Assembly: GCF_019649055.1 (NCBI RefSeq)
Contig: NW_026570319.1
Coordinates: 463,857 to 527,856 of the forward strand
Reading direction: 5' to 3'
Source of the DNA: Paramacrobiotus metropolitanus
Taxonomy: Eukaryota; Tardigrada; Eutardigrada; Parachela; Macrobiotidae
DNA: 64,000 nucleotides
Made by a program: the position numbers and the translations under genes. Below are positions 56,101-62,914 of the stretch, piece after piece. A model generated the notes under the pieces. The model saw only the letters and a list, made by a program, of their open reading frames with translations, was not told the origin of the DNA and ran no database searches. The number at the start of each line of letters is the position of its first letter. The first letter of the stretch is position 1.

Positions 56101-58917
56101 CAGTGATTGTGTCCCGCTGACGACCTGTGTGGTTGCCGGCGGTGGTGACGATATCGGTGAAATCCTGGTGTCTCCCGGAATCGTCATCGATCCTTCCGTG
56201 TTGGAGGTCGGAAACTTCTCTGACCAACCAGCCCTGTCTATACGGCCTATAGCTGCTCGAAGTCGGTTCTTATCCTCCTTTGTGGTAGGCGTACCAGACT
56301 TCATCAGATCCCCGACCGACTTTATGTCGGTTATGAGATCGTTAATCTTATTAAACTTGAAGTCGAGGCTTCCCGGCCAGGCGTGGTCGTAGATGTGTTG
56401 AATGGTCTGTTTGCCTATGAGAATCGCCTTCCAAGCTTCTGTCGGCTGGCCGTCCGCTGCGATTTGAGCTGTCATTACGTGATAGGACGGAACTTGTTGT
56501 TCGGCACCTTGTGGGTCGCTCTGGATCATCTGTTGTATCCGTCGAACGTGTTGGTTCAGCCGTACGGCCTGGTCGTCTGTGGCCGGGTATCCTGGTGCTG
56601 TGAGTCGTCCAGCTATCCGGAGACTTGTGTGAAGGGCGCTGATTCTAGTGGCTGTCCCGTCCACAGTCGTCTGGGTCTGTGGTGTCATCCTCCAGTGGTC
56701 GAGGAGTCGTTCTCCCCTAACGAGGATTGGTTGGATCTGCTCCGGTGTAAGTACTCTCACTGCATCCGACCTCCGTTCGGCCGCTTCCAGATTCTGAATC
56801 AACTGGGGGTATCGCTCGGCTCTGTTGCGAGCATTCCTCATCCTGTTACCAATTGCTGTCAGCAAGGCCAATTCCGTCGGCATACCGGTGTTCAAGTACG
56901 GTCGCAACCACTGTGTGTGCGTTGCGATAACCGCTCGGTCGCCGTTAAGGTTAATGGCTTCCGGAGTTCCTTTGGGAGTATCTTCTAGTACCGCGTCAAT
57001 TCGTCCGATGACTATGTTAGTCATCCGGAGAAGATCCCTTAGCTCCTGCAGTGTTGGGAGAGGTTCTACAGGTGGTCCTTGTCGGACTTGCTGTACCGGA
57101 TTCAGCGATGGGAATGGGACCATGATAGGTGGCATATCCGAGCCTACATTCACCGCTATTGTTGGTTGGGGTTGACTCGTTGGGACGGCCGCTTGTTGGG
57201 TCGTCGTCGGCTGGAGAGCTCGGATTTCATTCTCTTGCTCCATGTATTTCTTTGTCCAGTGGTCAATCAGTTCGAGATTGCTCTGGAGAATTCGATGATG
57301 ATGTTCCTCGGTCGGATCGAGTGTGGGCAGGCGTCGCTTCGCCTCGTCGATCCTGTGGAGGTATTCGTTGCGTTTTTGTGCTAGAGCGTCCAGCCGAGCC
57401 AACCGGATTTCTTCATCAATCACCGCCTGTGTGGTCGGTGCTGAGACTCCGGACGAGCGCAAGTTCTGTTCCTCGGCTCGTATCTTCCTTTCGAGATGAG
57501 CGGCCTGATCGGTACATTGTTGTTCCTCTCGGTCTATCCTTCCCATCTCGGCCGAGTAGTTCTCCGATGTATGGGGGGTTTTTGAATAACTCATTCTGAG
57601 TTTAATTGCCTTCTTAATGGCCTCCTCCTTCTGGACGCGGAGTTTTCCGATCTCCAACGACGGTGTTCGGCCAGGCACTTGTTGGCCTTCCGAGGTCGAC
57701 GGAGTTGGCTGGGACGTCGGTACGACAACCTGTGTGGTTATCGAGAAAGGGTCTGGTTCTGGGTCTCCCAGTCTCTGGGCCACATTCCGGGCTACTGCCT
57801 GCTGGCAGATTCGGAGGGATTGCTGTTCCCTTTGATAGAGCGTCTTGGTAGCCTCGTTCAGCCGTGTCTCATTATAAGAGAGCTGATTTAATAGTGCCGC
57901 TCGATAGTCGGCGTGGCTTGGATCCATCTGCGAAGTCTGCGTCAACGCGTGGCTAATCGTGTCTATGTGAGCACGAGCCAATTTCGCTTGTTGGCGGAGT
58001 TCCTCGTCGGTCCTTCCGTTGGTGTTAATTTCTTGGACGACCACCAAAGGTGGAGGCATCGACGTTACGACCTGTGTGGCCGTCGTCGAAACAGGCACTT
58101 GTTGGCTCTGTCCTCCGACCTGACTTCTGTGCTGATTCAGCCGGTTCATTAAGTGAGTCGTCGCGTTCGGATCCATCCAGGAACTTTGTTGTCCAGGTGG
58201 TCGAAAATGAGTCGGCGAAGTCGGTGGCGTAAGCAATATCGGCCTTGGTGGCGAAAGTGTGCCATCCGGGTTGACCATGCTGATCGTTGCGATTTGTGGG
58301 GGTGGTATTCCTGACGTTGGCGGGATTGATGCAAATCGCATCGCCGGTGGAGTGTATGGGAAACTACTCGGCGCCAATGTGGGCGTCGTGTAGATCGGAC
58401 CGGCTATGTTAGCCGTCCCTGGCGCCATTGTGGGCACCATGTAGACCGTTGCGGGCGTATTTGCTATCCCTGACACCATTGTCGGTGACGGGTAAGCTGC
58501 TCCGGTCATCATTGTTGATGCCGAGCTGGTCGGTCCGACTATTGTTGTTGGTGCCGACCACTGATACGGTGGCATTTGACCATGTAGGTCTGTTGCCGTT
58601 ACCGGAGTCGTTTGACTCGTTCCAGTACCGAGGTTCCACAGACAGCCTGTGGTGTCGACTGCTGTGTTCGGCGGCAAAACCTGCGGCGGTATCGCTCCAC
58701 GTTGGGACCCGACCGTAAGACCTGCTAAAACATTAGCCGTTGCGTTAGCTTGAGGATTGTTTACCTGCGGTAAAGGCGTCTGTGTGGCCGACCGCGAATT
58801 ATCCGATCGCGATGTCGAGCGATGAGCCGGGTAGGGCTGAGATCGGTTCGATCCGCTGCCACTACGTCCGCTGTTAGATCCGCTGGAAGGTGGGTCGTGT
58901 CGGTGACGGCCTGACAT
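52984..58917 (-). CDS. Giant element ORF1, 1977 codons, repetitive helical protein
   Basis: An intact frame from an ATG at 58917 to a stop at 52984. The first 60 residues are Ser/Arg/Gly-rich and residues to about 290 are Pro/Thr-rich. The rest alternates helical units with Pro/Thr/Gln linkers. One unit type is a helical hairpin with a central turn such as LRELDPNN, RRLPTLDPTEEH, LTQTSQMDPSHA and MDGTDPT, seen at least six times. A second type has the form (I/L)-R-x-helix, short Pro turn, helix, for example ITEMRARRNFCVDNSQ, VIVELRKMMDETD and LMAYLKKADILMGK, seen about seven times. Linkers repeat TT(Q)(V/A)V, as in ATTQVV, ITTQVV, PTTQAV. There is no enzyme, envelope or zinc-knuckle motif. 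It looks like a self-assembling or scaffold protein; this is inference from composition. Confidence 0.75.
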   Translation of the reverse strand: MSGRHRHDPPSSGSNSGRSGSGSNRSQPYPAHRSTSRSDNSRSATQTPLPQVNNPQANATANVLAGLTVGSQRGAIPPQVLPPNTAVDTTGCLWNLGTGTSQTTPVTATDLHGQMPPYQWSAPTTIVGPTSSASTMMTGAAYPSPTMVSGIANTPATVYMVPTMAPGTANIAGPIYTTPTLAPSSFPYTPPAMRFASIPPTSGIPPPQIATISMVNPDGTLSPPRPILLTPPTSPTHFRPPGQQSSWMDPNATTHLMNRLNQHRSQVGGQSQQVPVSTTATQVVTSMPPPLVVVQEINTNGRTDEELRQQAKLARAHIDTISHALTQTSQMDPSHADYRAALLNQLSYNETRLNEATKTLYQREQQSLRICQQAVARNVAQRLGDPEPDPFSITTQVVVPTSQPTPSTSEGQQVPGRTPSLEIGKLRVQKEEAIKKAIKLRMSYSKTPHTSENYSAEMGRIDREEQQCTDQAAHLERKIRAEEQNLRSSGVSAPTTQAVIDEEIRLARLDALAQKRNEYLHRIDEAKRRLPTLDPTEEHHHRILQSNLELIDHWTKKYMEQENEIRALQPTTTQQAAVPTSQPQPTIAVNVGSDMPPIMVPFPSLNPVQQVRQGPPVEPLPTLQELRDLLRMTNIVIGRIDAVLEDTPKGTPEAINLNGDRAVIATHTQWLRPYLNTGMPTELALLTAIGNRMRNARNRAERYPQLIQNLEAAERRSDAVRVLTPEQIQPILVRGERLLDHWRMTPQTQTTVDGTATRISALHTSLRIAGRLTAPGYPATDDQAVRLNQHVRRIQQMIQSDPQGAEQQVPSYHVMTAQIAADGQPTEAWKAILIGKQTIQHIYDHAWPGSLDFKFNKINDLITDIKSVGDLMKSGTPTTKEDKNRLRAAIGRIDRAGWSEKFPTSNTEGSMTIPGDTRISPISSPPPATTQVVSGTQSLDPQVPNSERIRRLAELKKEREDVIAQSNETRQRMATLPTGDDSHPQEFQALLDQYKQLYNWHTDLDRRIQSEEQQVHLASVLTPTTTTQAVTLTTLASDTVIAQGRIAIQEAEDVLKRIQQRAEKGFEPNAQKTISEFTTHIQLVRNLIQSGVIEPGVHSQLVQNGINQLRDYSRSQRRPADSDMETSDALPSTSSAMEMHSAIRKSRREKMAGIITDGWNLLEHLQRSFVNETPSDPETLKVARQKMNDLMAYLKKADILMGKSEPTEADERQLRSVVERITEILDAEPAYSKRIPTPSPPRRPAPTTTAVMTLVGTTPMENPIANMDIITQAGQDLADIFFHRLSGTLTEQEETDLTRIDRALRLELDWADTLGSWEIPPPGPNRDRLVEALQSVIDYVKQYLAKPNKAGAPVPARERTPSPVPSVGLDVELPSTEVVGQKEVNIGEVEDQYREAVEVMEKLGKQLRELDPNNAMEKQMRDALDQQYTICSRRVEDLWKVLEANPQRVQPTSTQSQPTTSQQPPEPTMAEQREELDRRLARAKKIAADLQRQVDSMDGTDPTIRNIRTAIGDQLRISQMHVQDIEAEIDMLRRDSMAERIRREKRGPQQPTTSSKPTSTTARIQLQPTSTTSLAQSEPMEMADRPMSPATEARIMEAIPDTDELPSTVAPHIVKLLVRVTELITEMRARRNFCVDNSQEANDLDRDILAWGNNARFIRRLCHPDAPQTTRTRQHLIRTTSWLETRVNEYEEEKQRDEEEKSTSVATNAMAEGRSSRITKIQTARKPSFDSVRLPPPAPPAKPDLEWIKAVNTQLLRADAVIVELRKMMDETDQRSPQYCQIDINLGHLENNTKEARFILRPTTVWSAKNQERLQTLVAMIQSFVDDFYKRKEAEEQKKSRRPPSAKKPKVQPVKPTQVVPPASHPDEPMDEVPVPPLEGDDEPMDTSEEVGTTEVTRPKPLERPTTLPGLSQREPQSERTPEGRLILQPGGSNSTKFARKPKRRITSESMDHAGGSSRRSRHHQSQSGPRNNSWKS
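53750..58083. repeat. TTTGT/TGTGT hairpins inside ORF1 coding sequence
   Basis: GTCT-GGATC-TTTGT-GATCC-T-AGAC (53750-53773), GCT-G-AACCC-TTTGT-GGGTT-AGC (54567-54588), ACGGCC-TGTGT-GGTCGT with one G-U pair (55829-55845), CGACC-TGTGT-GGTTG (56121-56135), CCT-CC-TTTGT-GG-T-AGG (56274-56289), CACCG-CC-TGTGT-GG-T-CGGTG (57421-57440), CGA-C-AACC-TGTGT-GGTT-A-TCG (57723-57743) and ACGACC-TGTGT-GGCCGT with one mismatch (58067-58083). Those with loop TGTGT encode the recurring TTQ(V/A)V peptides. Confidence 0.75.
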
Positions 58918-59093
58918 TGTTGCTTGCTGTCAAGGAAAGGAAATACGGCGCGTTAGAATTCTACCAACTCCCGTACATTCAACTGAAGATGTTCCGGTCA
59001 ACTGAAGAGGTTCCATTTCGACACCAAAGGTCCATCTATATCTAGCTACTGTTAAGCTACCTAAAACTTTTTCTAAGTTTTACGCCTATGGCC
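58918..59093 (-). other. Spacer between pol and ORF1
   Basis: About 175 bp after the pol-tail stop and before the ORF1 ATG. It has no frame. An ORF1 promoter, ribosome reinitiation or splice signal could sit here, but none is identifiable. Confidence 0.4.
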
Positions 59094-60316
59094 CTATGAC
59101 TGAGTCTGTTCTGTTGTGACTGCTGTTTTGGGTGTCTTAGGTTTTGCTGTTTTGACTGGTTTCTCCGAGTCCGCCCGTCCTTCGGTAATTCGTTCGAGGA
59201 TTTCCTTATGGGCTTCATCTTCAGCGACTTCTGTTTCCTCCAGCATCTGTTGTGCCGTTAGCCTCGGTTTCTTGACTGTACCGTACTTCCGCTTCGGCTT
59301 AGTCGGTTCGACTGCCTGGTCGGCTGCTACGACTTCCGTGGTCGGCGCCGGTGTACTAGGTAAGTCGACCTTCCGCTTTGTATACTTGCGTTTTGGCTTG
59401 GTCGGTTGGACTGCCGAGTCGGCTACAACGGCCTCTGTGGTCGGTGCCGACGAGTCGGTTTTCTTTACCGTCCTCTTTTCCGAGCTGGCTTTGTTGCCGA
59501 CTTCGGTTCCTCTGTTAGTTGGTTGGCTGGCTGGACCGGCGTTTCCGACTTGTCATCCGACTTCTTCGGCTGCTCGGTGGTCGGCTGAGCTTTGTGCTCG
59601 TCGACTTCCTCCGAGGTCGGTGCTGGGTCGGCAGCTATCACATCTTGCTTCTGAAGTTCCTTCAGTGCAGGTGTCTCGAAGTCGGTCGGAGGTTTCTTCC
59701 GAGGTCGACCTCGCTTATTCTTCACCTTCGGTTCGGTTTTATCCGCATCGTTGGTCGGATTCGAAGGATTTGCAACGGTTTCTTCCGTTTTTTTCTTCGG
59801 CTTGCGAGTAGCTTTCCCTTCTGTCGGGTCGGCTACCGGGCCAGTTGACCGAGTTGCTGGTCGACTTGTCTCGACTCGGCAATGTTTAACTCGGTCGACG
59901 GCTACCGTATCTTCACGTCCGTCTTCGCATCGGAGGAGCAAGTTGTTCGGGCCAACATAGTTGATGACCGTCCAAACTCCATCATAGCGTTCCTTCCGAG
60001 CTGGGTCCTTGGTCGGGAATTCCACCGTTACCTTGTCCCTCGGTTTGAAGGTCGGACTCGACTTCTTCTTATTGTAATGCTCGGCGTTCCGTTCGAATGC
60101 TTCATCAATGTTGATGCGAGCAATCTCGTGCGAGCGTTGAAGTCGTTCTTTTATCCGTCGGATATATTGTTCTTTATCCGTAAAGGTTTCCGGTGTATTC
60201 GTTCCGGCCACTATGTCCTGTGGCATGGTCATTTGTCGACCATACAACATGTAGAACGGTGAGAACTTAGTCGCGGCGTGGACGGCTCGGTTCATTCCGC
60301 AGACGACATAATCCAA
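59094..60316 (-). CDS. Integrase C-terminus, GPY/F-like module and basic tail (two frames)
   Basis: The first frame (60316-59465) resumes the integrase with VHAATKFSPFYMLYGRQMTM. It then has a GPY/F-like module (RYDGVWTVINYVGPNNLLLR, VAVDRVKHCRVE) and an AT-hook-like KNKRGRPRKKPP, stopping at 59465. The -1 frame is open from about 59560 to a TAG at 59096-59094. It carries two tandem units of PTTE(A/V)V...(V/A)(Q/E)PTKPKRKY followed by an acidic/basic end. GPY/F modules and AT hooks help integrases bind DNA or chromatin. The second frame has no ATG near its start, so it is either reached by a shift or the copy carries an indel. Confidence 0.7.
59587..59599. repeat. TTTGT hairpin in the pol tail coding region
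   Basis: GAGC-TTTGT-GCTC, extended by a G-U pair. Related TCTGT-loop copies lie at 59430-59442 (GGCC/GGTC). Confidence 0.6.
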
Positions 60317-62225
60317 GGCTCTGTGCCATCGGTGTCCGTCTTTACGTCGCAGAACTTCCTAATTCCGTCCCAAATCGTTTGCATTTGCCGTTCGACTTGT
60401 CCTTGTCCTTCCGGATGGTGGGCAGTTCCGAGCGTATGTTGGATGCCGAAGATCCGTGCGACCTTAGCGAACGTCCTCGCTGTAAAGTGTGTCCCTCTGT
60501 CCGAGTGGATGAAGGTCGGCATTCCGTACTTCAAAAGGACATCTTTGACGAAGAACCGTTCGAATTCCCTCGCGGTATTCGTCTTTGTTGCCCGAGCTAC
60601 GGTGAACTTCGTCAGCTGGTCGGTTACCACTGCGATATACTGGTATCCCTTCGTCTCCGTTCGAGGAAGAGGACCTTTGAAGTCCGCATAGATGCGGTAC
60701 CAGGCTTCACCGACTTCCATCTTCTGGAGTTTACCAGGTGGTGGGCGTCGTTGCTTATTGGTCATGATGCACTGTCGGCATTTCTCAATGTAGGCGATGG
60801 CATCGGTGTTCATCCGTGGCCAATAGTAACGCAGCTTCAGCGCTTCGATCGTCTTCTCCCGTCCGAAATGGTTTCCGGTTTTTCCATCGTGGAGTGATCG
60901 GATGATTTGATTTCGCATAAAGAGTGGTACGACGAAGCACCGTTCCAACTTTGTGTTGATGGTCTTCAGTCTGTACAAGACTCCTTGCGCCATCTGGTAA
61001 TGTTCCAGATGTTGCGACTTATGGTCAAGGTTCTCTGGGTGTTCCAGTTCATCAATGATTTTGCGTAGTTGTGGGTCTCGCAACTGCGCTTTCCGAAGTT
61101 CTACGTTCGGTTCGGGTGGAGGTGGGAGTGTCTTTTCGACTTCCAACTCGTCATCTTCCGCCGTGTTGACGGTCCGAATAGTCGGTTCAGGTGTCTCCGA
61201 TGCTGGGATGTTAATGACTCGGACCTCTGTGGTACTCAAGTCGTCCCAGTCGGTTATGACATTGCATCCTGGTAGAACCGGTGGAAGGGGGATTTTCGGT
61301 GGTTCCTTCAGATCCTTCTTCCTTTTCTTTGAGGCATTTGCCTTCAGACGTCTAAGAGTCCGTATTGTGCAGACCTTGATTTCGTCCTTGAAGTCCTCGA
61401 AGTTGGGGACTTGGTCCAACTCTTCGTGTGGATCTTTGTCGTCACTACGTTCGAGTGGCCATCTCGACAGGGCGTCCGCATTGTCGCAGAAAACTCCTGG
61501 CTTATACTCGATGGTTATGTCCCGTCCTTGTAAAGCCAGTGCCCATCTCGTTAGTCGAGGGTTGATGCCAGGTCGGTTCGACTCGCATCGGAGCAGATTC
61601 TGCAGTGCTCGATGATCCGTCCTTACGGTGAATGGTCCGTGGTCGATGAAGTGCTTAAATTTCTGCACGGCCCATACCACGGCCAAACATTCCCATTCGG
61701 TGACTCCATAATTGAGTTCCGGTCCACGTAGGACTCGACTGGCGTAGGCTATTGGATGATCGTCTTGTGAGATCACCGCGCCAAGTCCGGCTCCGCTTGC
61801 GTCCCATTCGATGACGGTCTTCTTGGTCGGGTCGAACTTCGCCAGTACAGGTGCTTCGGTTAGCGCCTTCTTGATGTCGTTGAACTCGGCCGTGTGGGCT
61901 TCCGTCCAATCGAGCTTGATGTTCTTGTCCTTCCGTAAGAGCTCATACATCTTTGCAGTCTTCTGAGCGTATCCTCGGATGAATTTCCGGTAGTAGTTGG
62001 CCAGTCCGAGGAACGACCTAAGTTGCCGTTCAGTTCTCGGGCAGCTTTGTTCTGCGATACAGGCCACTTTCTCATCGTCGGTCTGGACTCCGTTTTTACT
62101 AAGAACATGTCCCAGGAACAGCAGTCTGTCCGTTCCGACCTCACATTTGGAGGGTTTGACCGTAAATCCAGCATCGCGGAGGCATTCGAGAGTTGCTCGG
62201 AAAGCCTCTAAGGAAGTCTTCGAAC
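60292..62225 (-). CDS. RT thumb, RNase H and integrase core of the giant element
   Basis: Frame in register with FRATLECLRDAGFTVKPSKC (RT thumb) and LRSFLGLANYYRKFIRGY (connection). The RNase H shows EWDASGAG, EWECLAVVWAVQKF, RTDHRALQNLL and NADALSRWP (D, E, D, D). The integrase zinc site is LHDGKTGNHFGREKT with CRQC. The catalytic triad is IYADFKGPLP (D), FIHSDRGTHF (D) and EGQGQVERQM (E). The frame breaks at about 60320, where the -1 frame continues the integrase as RWHRALDYVVCGMNRA. All catalytic residues are present. Confidence 0.88.
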
Positions 62226-62914
62226 GTTTTGCCGAAGAAGATGATGTCGTCAATGTAGGCGAATACACCTTTCTTCCGAGCTGATGCCGTAATTTTATCC
62301 ATATGCATTTGGAAAGTTGCTGGTCCGTTGCAGACTCCAAACGGCATACGGTTAAATCGCCACATGCCTTCGGGTGTTACGAAGGTCGTGTAGTCTTTGG
62401 ATTGTTCGTCCATGGGAATTTGCCAAAAGCCGGACTGGCAGTCTACCTTGCCGTAGTATTCCATTCCGGCACATCGGTCCAGTAGCTCGTCCGGGTTCGG
62501 TAGTGGGTAGTTGTTTTTCGTGACGGCATTCAACTTGATATAGTTGATGCAGAAGCGTGTTCCTACCGTGCCGTCTCCGTTCCGTTTCGCGGCTAAGACG
62601 ACGGGGAAGCTCCATGCAGCCGATGACGGTTCGATGACTCCTTGGTCGAGCATCTCTTGCACGTGTTTTTGGATGAATTCACGTCCCTTCCAGCTTGTCC
62701 TGGTGGGGTTCATCTTAATCGGCTGTGCACCTTGGACATCAATGGTATGTGTTACCCCTTTGACGTCTCCGTAAGGTTTCTTCGAGGTCGGAAATACGGT
62801 CCGGTAATCCCATGCAACGGCCTTCAGTTTGGCTAGTTGCTCGTCGGTTAAGTTTTTACCGAAGTTCATGGAGTCGATGATTCTTCTTCGCTCCCTCCTG
62901 GGACTCCTCTGTCT
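62141..62914 (-). CDS. Reverse transcriptase fingers and palm of the giant element
   Basis: The frame opens directly after an in-frame TGA that ends the upstream segment; the first ATG is at 62869. RT blocks in order are IDVQGAQPIKM, RFCINYIKLNAVTKNNYPLP, YGKVDCQSGFWQI (first catalytic D), RFNRMPFGVCNGPATFQ and FAYIDDIIFF (catalytic DD). At about 62215 the true frame moves +1 (DF, then LEAFRATL), and the old frame ends at a stop at 62141. The palm is otherwise intact. Confidence 0.88.
   Translation of the reverse strand, partial: RQRSPRRERRRIIDSMNFGKNLTDEQLAKLKAVAWDYRTVFPTSKKPYGDVKGVTHTIDVQGAQPIKMNPTRTSWKGREFIQKHVQEMLDQGVIEPSSAAWSFPVVLAAKRNGDGTVGTRFCINYIKLNAVTKNNYPLPNPDELLDRCAGMEYYGKVDCQSGFWQIPMDEQSKDYTTFVTPEGMWRFNRMPFGVCNGPATFQMHMDKITASARKKGVFAYIDDIIFFGKTFEDFLRGFPSNSRMPPRCWIYGQTLQM

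Noticed and set aside
46595-58917. Envelope gene among the three extra ORFs
   Set aside because: No signal peptide, transmembrane anchor, furin site or Cys-rich ectodomain in any of them.
46523-59811. Many plus-strand open frames of 60-230 codons opposite the giant element ORFs
   Set aside because: They are antisense shadows of the minus-strand ORFs, caused by the biased CCGAC/GTCGG composition; no domain is seen in them.
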